This document shows, one piece after another, positions 45,588-53,924 of a DNA stretch of 64,000 bases. Below the pieces are notes generated by a model. The model had not been told where the DNA came from, searched no databases, and saw nothing but the letters and a program-made list of their open reading frames with translations. The translations under genes and the position numbers were made by a program. The DNA lies in assembly GCF_013186535.1 (NCBI RefSeq), contig NZ_JABMCZ010000001.1:620001-684000 (forward strand), read 5' to 3'. Source of the DNA: Nocardia terpenica. GTDB lineage: Bacteria > Actinomycetota > Actinomycetes > Mycobacteriales > Mycobacteriaceae. Position 1 is the first letter of the stretch. Every line of letters begins with the position of its first letter.

Positions 45588-46176
45588 GAATGACCAGGCA
45601 GCCCGACGGGAGCCTGTCCCACACCCGTGACACGGTGATGAGGGGGGCGGCACACCGCACACCACAACCTCGAAACAGAAAGGCACACACCACAGTCCCC
45701 GACAACCGCCCGCCCCAACAGGACCACCCAGCGCCGCCACCGGCCAAGGCGTCGACGCCACTACCGCACGCCCCACCCCGCCGAACGAAGACCGGGAAAC
45801 CGACATCGAGCGACTTGACCGGCCCCACCCCTTCATTCCTGTAAAGGGCGGGGCCGGTCAAGCGGTCGTGTGACTATTTCCGCTGGATGCCCGCAGTGTG
45901 TTTTGTGGTGGGGACGCGTGTAACCGCCTTCCCGGGTGGTGCAGGGAAGTTGCGAGAGGGGTCGGTGATTCGGTTTGTTGTGTCGTCGTTCTCCAGGTCG
46001 TCGATGAGTTGACGCGTCAGGCCGGGTGGTCCCGGCTGTCGTGCATTCCTTCGCCTGCGACAGGGTGGGGCGTGGAGCTCTGCGACACGCGGCATACAGG
46101 GTCAATCAGAAATTCGACCACGCCGTCACGGGGGCCGGAAGGAGGGACGACCACGTGCATGCCGCGGCCGGGATGC
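45588..46176. other. Gene-poor stretch between IS21 and IS110
   Basis: About 590 bp. The first 255 bp are open on the plus strand (a Pro/His-rich frame ending with a stop inside the 45815-45861 hairpin loop), possibly the 3' tail of a gene whose front was lost. The rest, 45862-46176, is probably the non-coding end of the IS110 element. No functional gene is seen. Confidence 0.4.
45815..45861 (+). terminator. Long stem-loop terminator
   Basis: TTGACCGGCCCC pairs exactly with GGGGCCGGTCAA. The stem continues after one mismatch with CCCTT/AAGGG around a short loop. It is among the longest hairpins in the window and lies just beyond the Pro-rich open frame. Confidence 0.7.
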
Positions 46177-47199
46177 TCACCCCGCGTTCCTGGCCAGCGC
46201 CCGGATCTCACCGTCGCGCAGGCCGTAGTAGACGAGGATGAGCAGCTTGCGGGCCGCCGCGATCTTGGCGATGTTGCGCCCGCGCCGGTCGGCGATCCGG
46301 TCGCGGTCGGCGCGGATCTTGGTGGTGCCGCCGACCTGAATGGCTTCCACCAGCGCCCACCGCAACAACCGGGACCCCTGCTTGGTGATCTTTCCGCGGT
46401 GCACGGTGGTGTCGGATTCGCGGTGGCGTGGGGTCAACCCCGCCCAGGAACACAGCTGCGCGGGCCCCCGGAACCTGTCCACCTCACCGATCTCGGCCAC
46501 CAGCACCGCCGCCAGCACCGGGCCGATCCCGGGCAGCTGCTGGATCGTTCGGTAACCACGGTGGCCGTCGAGCCGGGCCGCGATCCGGGTGGTGAACGTG
46601 TCGACTTCGGTGTCGAGGACATCGATCAAGTCCAGCAGCGATCTCACCCGCTGCGCGTAGACCTCGTCCAGGCGGACCTTGGCCAGTCCGGCCCGTCCCT
46701 GGACCCCGAACAGATCGGAGGCCGGGATGAGCACTCCAGCCTTGGCCAGCACGCCGTGCACCTGAGCCTTGAGCCCGGACCGCAGGTTCACCAGTTTGGC
46801 CCGGTAACGCACCAACTCCCGAAGCTCTCGGGTCGGCGGTGGCGCGATCCACGCCTCGGGCAACCGGCCCATCCGCAACAGATCCGCCAGGTCCGCGGCA
46901 TCGCGCACATCGTTCTTCACCCGCCGATGCTGAAATCCCTTGACTCCCAACGGATGCGCCAGATGCACCGTGGCACCGCACTCTCGGAGCGTGTCCACCG
47001 CCCAATACCAGCCGTAACAGGCTTCCACCACCACCTCCGGCGCCGGACCGGCCTGCCGGATCTGTTCCGTCAGCACCGCCGGATCGTTGGCGATCTTGAC
47101 CACCCCGATCCGGTTGCCGGCTTCGTCCAGTCGGACGATCACCGACCGGCGACGATGCAAATCAATACCCACGAACTGCTTTCCGCCATCCTCGTTCAC
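46177..47199 (-). CDS. IS110-family transposase (DEDD recombinase)
   Basis: A 340-aa transposase. The RuvC-like N-terminal domain has FVGIDLHRR, VVVEACYGWYW and KNDVRDAADLADLL for the DEDD residues. The C-terminal Tnp2 domain has LPGIGPVLAAVL, FRGPAQLCSWAGLTP and GSRLLRWALVEA with the catalytic serine region. GTG at 47199 gives the usual start just before the RuvC strand. It sits between the IS21 element and the second integrase. The element's ends could not be fixed by eye. Confidence 0.9.
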   Translation of the reverse strand: MNEDGGKQFVGIDLHRRRSVIVRLDEAGNRIGVVKIANDPAVLTEQIRQAGPAPEVVVEACYGWYWAVDTLRECGATVHLAHPLGVKGFQHRRVKNDVRDAADLADLLRMGRLPEAWIAPPPTRELRELVRYRAKLVNLRSGLKAQVHGVLAKAGVLIPASDLFGVQGRAGLAKVRLDEVYAQRVRSLLDLIDVLDTEVDTFTTRIAARLDGHRGYRTIQQLPGIGPVLAAVLVAEIGEVDRFRGPAQLCSWAGLTPRHRESDTTVHRGKITKQGSRLLRWALVEAIQVGGTTKIRADRDRIADRRGRNIAKIAAARKLLILVYYGLRDGEIRALARNAG

Positions 47200-47374
47200 C
47201 AGGGGCCTCCACAAACTGTGCGGAATCTGACACCCCAGCATCAGCCGAGACGCCACAGGAGCGGGAGACCCCGCCCCTTACATGGCATCAGGAATGACAC
47301 GCGGAGATGGCCGAGAAGTTCGATGCCTATCGACAGACTCTGTCCCCCGGCCCGCCTTTGCGGTGCGCTGGTGG
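47200..47374. ncRNA. Non-coding segment upstream of the IS110 transposase, possible bridge RNA region
   Basis: 175 bp between the transposase start and the integrase-2 stop. IS110 elements are now known to encode a guide ('bridge') RNA in a non-coding end, and in one subgroup it lies upstream of the transposase. GGAGCGGGAGACCCCGCCCC (47256-47275) can fold. Placement is by analogy only. Confidence 0.3.
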
Positions 47375-48391
47375 CTAGGCGGCGAGCGGGTGCGGGATCC
47401 CGGTCATAGCGGACAGCGCTTCGGCGACCTCTTGGACGCTGGCGCGGATGTAGGTGGCGGTCTGGCCGGTGCGACTGTCCGGCTCGGCATGCCCGGCGTA
47501 GGCGCGAGCGACTGCATAGCCGAAGTTGCGTTCCACCCAGGTCAGCGTTGTGTGGCGGAGCCAATGGGTGCTGATCTGCTGGCGGCGGACCCATTCGAGG
47601 TGAGTACCGATCCGATTCCAGAGGGAGTCGTACCGGCGGCGAGTGACGAGTCGGCCGTCGCGCTGGCGGAACAGGGGTTCGGTTTCGACGGGACTGTCAC
47701 CGTGTCGTTCCGCGATGTGGTGGAGCATTGCCTGCATGAGCGGGCGCGACACGGGTTGCCACCGGACGGTTTCGCCTTTCTCCCGTAGAAGGACAAGGCA
47801 TTGCTGCGGATCGAGGTCCATGGGCCGTAAAGCAAGGGCCCCGGCGCGTCGGCAGGCGGTTTCGATGTGTAGCCGAAGCAACATGGCATCCAGGCACGGA
47901 TCGTTGCCGGTTGTCGCGGCGACATGCACGATTTCGGCGAGTTGCTGGTTCGGTATCGCCCGCCGGGTGCTGGCCAGTCTGCGGGGCTTGGCTACCTTTC
48001 GGGCTGGGTTGTCGTCAGGACGGATGAATCCGTCCTCTTCGGCGTGCCGGTAGAGATACCGGGCAGCGGCGATGAGACTCTCCACGGCGCTGCGTCCACC
48101 GCGGGAGTTACGGCGGACGACGGCCTGCTGTTTGGTCGTTTCGGCGAGTTGCCGCACGTCGGCAGGGGTCGGTTCGGTAATTACGCGCTGACCCCACGCC
48201 TGCTCGATGCGTCGCAGGTAGGGGCCGTAGACGCGCAGGGTGCTCGGCGGCATCGTGGCAATGATCGCCGGTATGTAGACGCTGAAGGTCGGGATGTCGG
48301 CGGGCGTGGTGGCCTCGACGAGCTGTTCCGGGGTGACGCCGAGTCGGGCGAGTAACAGCCTGGCGGCCTCGATCTCGGTAGCGGCTGTCAT
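47375..48391 (-). CDS. Tyrosine recombinase / integrase (copy 2)
   Basis: A 338-aa integrase with the same length and catalytic set as copy 1: ETACRRAGAL, LREKGETVRW, HWLRHTT, AGHAE and TATYIRA. It is followed on the minus-strand transcript by nothing but the IS110 region. It overlaps its AbrB-like partner by 4 bases, exactly as copy 1 does. It marks the border of a second, transfer-deficient element or an older relative of the first. Confidence 0.92.
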   Translation of the reverse strand: MTAATEIEAARLLLARLGVTPEQLVEATTPADIPTFSVYIPAIIATMPPSTLRVYGPYLRRIEQAWGQRVITEPTPADVRQLAETTKQQAVVRRNSRGGRSAVESLIAAARYLYRHAEEDGFIRPDDNPARKVAKPRRLASTRRAIPNQQLAEIVHVAATTGNDPCLDAMLLRLHIETACRRAGALALRPMDLDPQQCLVLLREKGETVRWQPVSRPLMQAMLHHIAERHGDSPVETEPLFRQRDGRLVTRRRYDSLWNRIGTHLEWVRRQQISTHWLRHTTLTWVERNFGYAVARAYAGHAEPDSRTGQTATYIRASVQEVAEALSAMTGIPHPLAA

Positions 48392-48861
48392 CCGGCACCA
48401 TTCATTGCTCGTTCGTGCAACGATGACAACGCCTGCTCTATAACTCGCATCGGATAGATAAGAAGGAACTTGCGTCGCACTGACGCCGCAACAAGAACTC
48501 GTTCACCCGGTGTGATTTGGCAGCGATGGCGGCACACTGCGGGAAGAAGGAGATGTCCTCGACCCGTCAGTCGGCGGTCGCCGTTTGGGTCTTGTCTGAC
48601 GATGATGGTTCGCCCGGCAACCTCTATTGCCAGCTTCGGCTCGGGTCCCCAATCCAAGACTCCTACCGGCCTACGGTCACTGAGACGACCGTTGACGCTA
48701 ACCGACGTGACGCTGTACTGGAATTGATCAGCCTCGGCATCGATATCCGCCGCTAACTCCGGCATCGGGAGTTGCATCGGTTGATCGGAATCGGCTGACA
48801 CCAGGGATTGCGTGGCCGACCAGGTCAGCGGTACGAGGGTGTTGTTGGGGTCATTTTTCAT
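48388..48861 (-). CDS. AbrB/SpoVT-like DNA-binding protein (copy 2)
   Basis: A 157-aa counterpart of the gene at 17512. GRGHLLLPAVCRHRCQITPGE aligns with the copy-1 hairpin domain, and the shared ends (LLIYPMRVIEQALSSLHE here, LLIYPLVVIDQALSTLHE there) leave no doubt about homology. It overlaps both the integrase and the excisionase-like gene by 4 bases, giving a coupled three-gene unit. The N-terminal region differs more. Confidence 0.7.
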   Translation of the reverse strand: MKNDPNNTLVPLTWSATQSLVSADSDQPMQLPMPELAADIDAEADQFQYSVTSVSVNGRLSDRRPVGVLDWGPEPKLAIEVAGRTIIVRQDPNGDRRLTGRGHLLLPAVCRHRCQITPGERVLVAASVRRKFLLIYPMRVIEQALSSLHERAMNGAG

Positions 48862-49100
48862 TCGCTGCCCTGTTCAGGCGTGGCCTTCTTGGCCGCGACC
48901 CACTCGTCGACGTCGGCTTCGTCGAAGAGCAAGGGGGAATTCCGGGCGCGGCCGGCTTTCCATGCCCGGTCGTAGAGTTCGTGGCCTTCGACGCGAAGGT
49001 GGCGGATGCGGTCAGGGCTATGTCCGGTTCGTGCAGAGACCTGGTGAATTCGGAGAATTCTCCCCCGGACACGATCAGGTCGTCCCTGTGCATGTTTCAT
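48858..49100 (-). CDS. Excisionase-like HTH protein (copy 2)
   Basis: An 80-aa protein sharing VSARTGHSPDRIRHLR, GHELYDRAWK and DEADVDEWVA with copy 1 at 24905. It is shorter, lacking the cysteine-rich end. ATG at 49100 is preferred, 13 bp after the small-protein stop. Here the gene sits next to the integrase pair, while in the first element it heads the transfer operon, so the module has been rearranged in one of them. Confidence 0.65.
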   Translation of the reverse strand: MKHAQGRPDRVRGRILRIHQVSARTGHSPDRIRHLRVEGHELYDRAWKAGRARNSPLLFDEADVDEWVAAKKATPEQGSE

Positions 49101-49113
49101 CGGAGCGGCCCGC

Positions 49114-49386
49114 TCAGCTAAGGTCAGCCTGTGTGGCGAGTGCTTGCGCCTCGCCGGAGAACCATTGTGCGAGTTCTTCGGCATTGGCCATATCCATGCC
49201 TTTCTCGAACTCGGCGAGCAGCGCGAAGATCACATAGGCTGGGCGCACGCCCTCGTCCGGATCCTGGATCATGTTGATCAATGTGATGACGAAGTCGATG
49301 TCTCTGCGGGCCGTGTGAGCAAGTGCGGACATCGCAATTTGTTGTTCGTGGACGGAGGGGACTGGGTATTGCTGGACTTGTGCCAT
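49114..49386 (-). CDS. Small module protein (copy 3, 90 aa)
   Basis: It carries EQQIAMSALAHTARRD and KGMDMANAEELAQWFSGEA, the two blocks that define this family. It is closest to copy 1 by eye (GMDM, WFS). It lies upstream of the excisionase-like gene and not directly before a PAS-like gene. ATG at 49386 has a GAGG ribosome-binding site in front. Function unknown. Confidence 0.65.
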   Translation of the reverse strand: MAQVQQYPVPSVHEQQIAMSALAHTARRDIDFVITLINMIQDPDEGVRPAYVIFALLAEFEKGMDMANAEELAQWFSGEAQALATQADLS

Positions 49387-49582
49387 GAGGATCACCTCGT
49401 GAGGTCGTCCGGCGGGTGCAGTGTTGATATGGCCATCGGCCAGCGGAACCGCCGGAGAATCGCAGACTGACCCGACGCTGCGCTGTGGAACAGGAGCAGA
49501 AGGTCGTCGGGAAGCCATCGCTGCGGCACTGATGCACTGTCGGACGATGGCGCTACATCCGGATTCGCTACCAGCGTTCACC

Positions 49583-49615
49583 GGGAAACCCTGAAAGAGG
49601 GCGCTCATAAATTGT
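49583..49615 (-). promoter_or_regulatory. Conserved upstream element of small-protein copy 3
   Basis: Matches 19819-19851: GGGAAACCCT, then a purine-rich spacer with GAGGGCG, then ATTGT. On the minus strand it starts TACAATTT, which fits a -10 box. It precedes the 49386 start by about 200 bp. Confidence 0.5.
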
Positions 49616-49721
49616 AGACCTGAGATCGGAGTCCGTGCAATCTTCTGGCTACCCGTGCAGGAGTGCGCAGATGAGGGTGTCGTCCTCGGCGGCCAATGGA
49701 TGCCGGGGACATCTGCGCAGG

Positions 49722-50939
49722 TCAGGGTTGATGTTCTGTAGTGAAGTCGATGATGGCCTGGGGGCGCCGAGTGTCTCGCAGTGCTGACCACTCGGCGTGA
49801 ACCGGAAGCCACGGGTTTGTCTCGACGAACCTGATCCGGAGGTCGGCCGTGGCGTTGGTGGCTCCCTGGCGTAGCTCGGCGCAGCAGCGGGCGATGGCGG
49901 CCATGCCATTGTCGTCGATGTCCGGGTTACGGGATGTCCACGGCTCGAGAGGGCCCGTGACCGGGCACAGCCATCGGTTGATGAGGCATGTGCCGAGATC
50001 GATTCGGGCGAGAGCGTGAGTTGGCGGGATGGGGCAGCCGGCGAGGGTGGCCGAGTCCAGGTGAGGCGGTGGCGGCGGCTGCAGGCCGGTGATGTCGTGG
50101 ACGATGCCGCGCACGCTGCGCTTGCCGGAGTCGATGTATACCCGGGCGATGATGCGGAGGTGCCGGCGGATGATGCTGAACCGGCCCGGGGTGGTGACTG
50201 TTCCGATCCATCGATCCGCGGCCGAGTTCCGGTCGAACAGATCCAGGAAACCGAGGAAGTCGTCGAACCCGTCGAAGTGGCTCACAAGATCCGGCAGGGT
50301 ACGGTGTGTGCGGGACGGGCTAGGCAGGACCCCCAGTTGCCGCTCCAGCGCGGAGTTCAGTTGCGCGACACCGGTTGTGGCGTCCCATTCGATGGTGCCG
50401 ATCGGTGCGCGCCTCGGCGGCTTCTGTGTGGGGGTCCCCGTCCACAGCTGTACCGCGTGGACCGCTCCGGATGGGCCCAGGGTGGGCACGATGTGTACCG
50501 CGAGGGGCGCTGTGCCCTGTATTTCGCGGTATTGCCGCTTCCGGGTGAGGATGCATTCGCCGACGGTCGTGGGCAGTATCTGCGAGGCTCTCCTGCTTTG
50601 CGCGATGCGGGTCCGGTCGAGTACTCCATGGTCTTTGAGCTTGTCCTGATCGGCAACGACGACGAGTTCGGCTGTGGCGGAGAGCGTTTCGGCTAGAGCC
50701 CAGCCGAGGACGCGAGATTGTTCTGGCTGCTCGGTTCTGGCTCGAGGTGTCTGCTGGGTTCCTGCCGGGCTTGGTGGGCGGCGGCGGGGCAGGTCGGCCG
50801 GAGAGGGGCAGCGGTGGGTGGAGGCCGCTGGCTCCGGCCGGGCCGGGTGGAGACCGGGCGTGGGCGTGGTGTGGCCGAGTCGTTCTGTGCCGTGTCCGTT
50901 CGGAGCCGGATCGGCGTGGGCCTGGGGGTCGGTAGTCAT
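49722..50939 (-). CDS. PAS-like sensor protein of the repeated module (copy 3)
   Basis: A 405-aa relative of the gene at 20131. A Pro-rich, probably disordered N-terminus (1-75) is followed by VHAVQLWTGTPT, IGTIEWDATTG, a middle RWIGTVTT...RGIVHDITGLQPP block and a C-terminal PAS-like region with LRIRFVETNPWLPVHAEW. No catalytic output is visible. It is paired with the small-protein gene 48 bp upstream (50988-51281). Confidence 0.6.
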   Translation of the reverse strand: MTTDPQAHADPAPNGHGTERLGHTTPTPGLHPARPEPAASTHRCPSPADLPRRRPPSPAGTQQTPRARTEQPEQSRVLGWALAETLSATAELVVVADQDKLKDHGVLDRTRIAQSRRASQILPTTVGECILTRKRQYREIQGTAPLAVHIVPTLGPSGAVHAVQLWTGTPTQKPPRRAPIGTIEWDATTGVAQLNSALERQLGVLPSPSRTHRTLPDLVSHFDGFDDFLGFLDLFDRNSAADRWIGTVTTPGRFSIIRRHLRIIARVYIDSGKRSVRGIVHDITGLQPPPPPHLDSATLAGCPIPPTHALARIDLGTCLINRWLCPVTGPLEPWTSRNPDIDDNGMAAIARCCAELRQGATNATADLRIRFVETNPWLPVHAEWSALRDTRRPQAIIDFTTEHQP

Positions 50940-50987
50940 TTTCGGGCTCCTGTCCGCGGTGAATGAGGTATGAACGCGGGCAGGGGA

Positions 50988-51281
50988 TTACCCCTCGCGC
51001 GGGCTGCGGATCGGCGGCTGGTGGGCGGCCTGGTCGGCGAGGGACAGCGCTTGCCTGGAGAACCATCGGGCGAGCTGTTCGGGGTCGATGACGTCGATGC
51101 CGCGTTGCCATTCGGCGATCATGACTGCGGCGACGTTGACCGGAGAGAGGTCGGCGGTGGGATCCGAGAGTAGGTGCAGCGACGCGGCGAGCGCGATACG
51201 GTCGCGGCGGGCAGCGTGGGCGAGGATCGCCATCGCGAGCTGCTGCTCGGGCACGGAAGCATAAGGAAACGACGGGTTCAT
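50988..51281 (-). CDS. Small module protein (copy 4, 97 aa)
   Basis: It carries EQQLAMAILAHAARRD and GIDVIDPEQLARWFSRQALSLA, plus a short basic end. It is followed by the PAS-like gene at 49722, as in the first element. A palindrome and a TATAAT box lie upstream (51399-51483). Function unknown. Confidence 0.65.
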   Translation of the reverse strand: MNPSFPYASVPEQQLAMAILAHAARRDRIALAASLHLLSDPTADLSPVNVAAVMIAEWQRGIDVIDPEQLARWFSRQALSLADQAAHQPPIRSPREG

Positions 51282-51398
51282 GGAAGTGCCTTTCGGTCGA
51301 ACAAACGGAGTGTTGTGTTCGGGCTTGGAAAGACACACTGGCGATCCGAGGCCCGATTGTGCGCCGCTCGCCCCGCGGTGCGGGAAAGCGGGAGCCGT

Positions 51399-51483
51399 GT
51401 ACTGGAACAAGCCAGTACCGGCGGGGTCTCGGTGCCGGAATACCTCGGATCACCGGAAGTATTTATTCCGCCTTGCTATTATA
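51399..51483 (-). promoter_or_regulatory. Promoter and inverted repeat upstream of small-protein copy 4
   Basis: A perfect minus-strand TATAAT (51483 down to 51478) is followed downstream by the arms GTACTGG and CCAGTAC (51399-51418) with a 6-base spacer. It is a probable promoter with an operator in the transcribed leader. Confidence 0.45.
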
Positions 51484-51509
51484 CTGCAAATATTGGTACT
51501 GCCGTACCG

Positions 51510-52646
51510 TTATGGCGGAGAATTTTCTATCCAGAAATCGATAGACGCTTGTGGCCGTGAGTAATTCGCTAAGGGTGAGCCGCTCACGTGCAGCGTTGTC
51601 CAGGGGCCGTGGTCGATGAACCGCACGCGCAGGGAGAGGGTGACGGACCTGCCGGCGGTCAGGTCTGCGACAGCGATCAAGGCCGCGCGCAGATCATCGG
51701 GATGCAACTGGGGGTTGGCGTGGCGCCACGGGGCCAGGTGGGGATCGTGGCAGATGACCGAATGCATGAGCGTTGTGCGCAGGTCCATCAGCGTCGAACC
51801 GTGACCGCAGGTCGTGCGCGACGATAGATTTGTCGTGCGAGGTGATAGGTGCTCTGCCAGGGGATCCCAGCTAGGGGGTGGTGTCATGGCGGTGAGATCG
51901 GCGATCACCGCGCGCACGATCGGCACGCCCTTTGGACCTATCACCGATCGGGCGGCCATCCATAGGTGCCGCTTGGTCTTCGTGGCTGGGTCGGCCACGA
52001 CGAGGCTTTCGCACCATCGAGGTGCCGGCTCGATCGGATCGAACAAAGCGATCAGGCCGAGCTTCTCGTCGATCCATAGGACGTGTTCGAGGACCGCGGG
52101 CAGTGTCCATGGCACATCGGTACTGAACAGGGCGGATATGGGTGTGAAGCCGTCGGGGCTGCCGAAGTGGGCGAGCAGACTGGTGTCGAACTCCAGGGGA
52201 ATCAGCGGTACCTGCCGGACGACCTCCTCGGGGGTAGCGGTGTGGATTCGTACGGCGTGGACGGTTCCCGACGGTCCGAACACGGGGAGGCAACTGACCG
52301 GCAGTCGCTGATTTCCGGCCTGGAAATGTGCGGTGACCGGCTGGTTCTCCCGGATCGTGCGATGTACGAGAGCGAGCCCCTGGTCGGCAACATTGGGGCC
52401 CAGCGCAGGCCAGCTGGTCTCACGCAGGGCACGGAACACGCGCTGGAAGCGGCGCTGACCGCCCGAGTTTGCGATCACCGTGGGCTCGGACTCGAAGCCG
52501 TCTAGACATTCGGCGATGAACCAAAATCCAGTGCCCGCAGCCGGTCGGTGCGTGAGCGCGCGTCGCGTCGCGTCGGTGTTTCTCACTGCCGCGCAGGTGG
52601 CCAGATTTCCGGAGACGTGGAACCTGGTCTTACGTCTTGTGGTCAT
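51510..52646 (-). CDS. PAS-like sensor protein of the repeated module (copy 4)
   Basis: A 378-aa, more diverged relative. It has VHAVRIHTATPEE, a central segment ending in RAVIADLTAMTPPP, then HGSTLMDLRTTLMHSVIC and a C-terminal PAS-like end with LHPDDLRAAL and LRVRFIDHGPW. No small-protein gene is directly upstream of it; one follows 228 bp downstream. It closes the second set of modules. Confidence 0.6.
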   Translation of the reverse strand: MTTRRKTRFHVSGNLATCAAVRNTDATRRALTHRPAAGTGFWFIAECLDGFESEPTVIANSGGQRRFQRVFRALRETSWPALGPNVADQGLALVHRTIRENQPVTAHFQAGNQRLPVSCLPVFGPSGTVHAVRIHTATPEEVVRQVPLIPLEFDTSLLAHFGSPDGFTPISALFSTDVPWTLPAVLEHVLWIDEKLGLIALFDPIEPAPRWCESLVVADPATKTKRHLWMAARSVIGPKGVPIVRAVIADLTAMTPPPSWDPLAEHLSPRTTNLSSRTTCGHGSTLMDLRTTLMHSVICHDPHLAPWRHANPQLHPDDLRAALIAVADLTAGRSVTLSLRVRFIDHGPWTTLHVSGSPLANYSRPQASIDFWIENSPP

Positions 52647-52749
52647 CGTCGACCTCCTGTCGGTGAGTGGGCTTCTCCTTCTCGGCCGCCGCGCCCCGAA
52701 AAGGCTGGTGGCGGAAGTTTTCGTGTGCCGTGGTGGTTTCGCCGCCTGT

Positions 52750-53085
52750 TTACGGTGGTTCGGCGGTGAGGGTGAGTGCTTGGGCCAGTGCTGTCGCGAG
52801 TCCGTGGGCGCCGACTGCGTCGAGTTCGCAGTCGCCGCCGAGCCCGGTGTCGATGACGTATGTTGTCAGGTCGCGTTCGATGCCGGTGGGGTTGTAGTAC
52901 TCGGTGCGGAGAACCATGAGGCTGCCGTGGTCGGTGCCGGAGATGGGGATGGTGCGCCGGTGCACGCATATGAGGTCGGTGCCGTCGTTGTCTTCCCAGC
53001 CGTGGTCATCGGGTCGTTCGCACCAGAGTGGGCAGGGCTCGCGCAGGGCTGCCGGTGCGGTGTCGTGGAGGCCGGCGGTGGTCAT
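52750..53085 (-). CDS. DUF6907-like protein
   Basis: A 111-aa protein with an N-terminal CPLWCERPDDHGWED cysteine motif and a ligand-like C-terminal alpha/beta part ending AHGLATALAQAL. This layout matches DUF6907, common in actinobacterial mobile and accessory regions. It starts with ATG overlapping the stop of the upstream gene (ATGA). Function unknown. Confidence 0.6.
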   Translation of the reverse strand: MTTAGLHDTAPAALREPCPLWCERPDDHGWEDNDGTDLICVHRRTIPISGTDHGSLMVLRTEYYNPTGIERDLTTYVIDTGLGGDCELDAVGAHGLATALAQALTLTAEPP

Positions 53086-53582
53086 GAGGTCCACCTCTGG
53101 TCGGGTGTCTGAGGGTCGCTGAGGTGCGCGGTGATCCCTGGAAGATGGGCAGCGAGCAGATCCACCAGCTCGGTTGCGACGATTTCGTCCAGTGGGTCGT
53201 CGGCCAGGCGAGCCGCCAGTTTCCGGGCCCGATGGGAGTAGTCCGAGTCGGCGACCGTCGGGGCTGCGGCCAGGTGCACGAACTCCCATCCGAGGCAGCT
53301 GGCGGCGTGGTGGTGGCCGCCAGCGTGCAGCTGGGCGATTCGCTCGATGATGGCGTCGATTCCATATGCCGCAGCGATTTCCCGGAGGTCATGTGTTGGT
53401 TCGTCGCCGTTGCCGTGCGCTGGCTGCGATGCCTGCTGCGGCGCCGGTCCCGCGACGTGAATGCGCGGTGCGGGGGAGGTGCGCAACTCGGCTGGATTGT
53501 TGCTCGTGCCGCACTCCGCTGGCTCGGTCCATGAGGCGGTCAGTGCAGCGGTGGAGTTGGTGTGTGGTTCTGCGGTTGTCAT
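53082..53582 (-). CDS. Hypothetical protein (166 aa)
   Basis: A low-complexity N-terminal half (Thr/Ala/Pro-rich, 1-60) is followed by a helical domain (DLREIAAAYGIDAIIERIAQ...CLGWEFVHLAAAP). No family is recognised. It is coupled by 4 bases to the DUF6907-like gene and is the last minus-strand gene of the second element. A divergent promoter region follows. Confidence 0.6.
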   Translation of the reverse strand: MTTAEPHTNSTAALTASWTEPAECGTSNNPAELRTSPAPRIHVAGPAPQQASQPAHGNGDEPTHDLREIAAAYGIDAIIERIAQLHAGGHHHAASCLGWEFVHLAAAPTVADSDYSHRARKLAARLADDPLDEIVATELVDLLAAHLPGITAHLSDPQTPDQRWTS

Positions 53583-53924
53583 CGGCAGTCCCTGCCTTAT
53601 TCGGCTCGTTGACGCCGGCTGTCCGCCGGATGGTCGAGATCACCGGCGTCGACTGGGGAAGACCAACCGCTTCTTCGCACTCGCCGGAATGCCGGCTATT
53701 CGCGTATGCACGACGAGGTTACGTCCGTCACATATATCTTAGCAACACTTTTGCGATATTATAGCAAAGCTTCTCAGCAATGATATGATGTGAGAGCGGT
53801 CGACATAGGTTCCTGAGTGTGTCGCACCCCCGGGAACGGCTGCAGTGTTCTGGCGGTATTCGAGCCGGTCGAGCTGTTCCTATATGGATGTTGTAGGGCC
53901 TGCACGCAGATCGGAGAGGCCACA
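53583..53924. promoter_or_regulatory. Divergent AT-rich promoter region
   Basis: 340 bp between divergent operons. A minus-strand TATAAT (53763 down to 53758) lies inside the short inverted repeat TTTGC/GCAAA. On the plus strand TATGAT sits at 53784-53789. The patch 53720-53790 is the most AT-rich in this part of the window. It may mark the right border of the second element. Confidence 0.5.
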
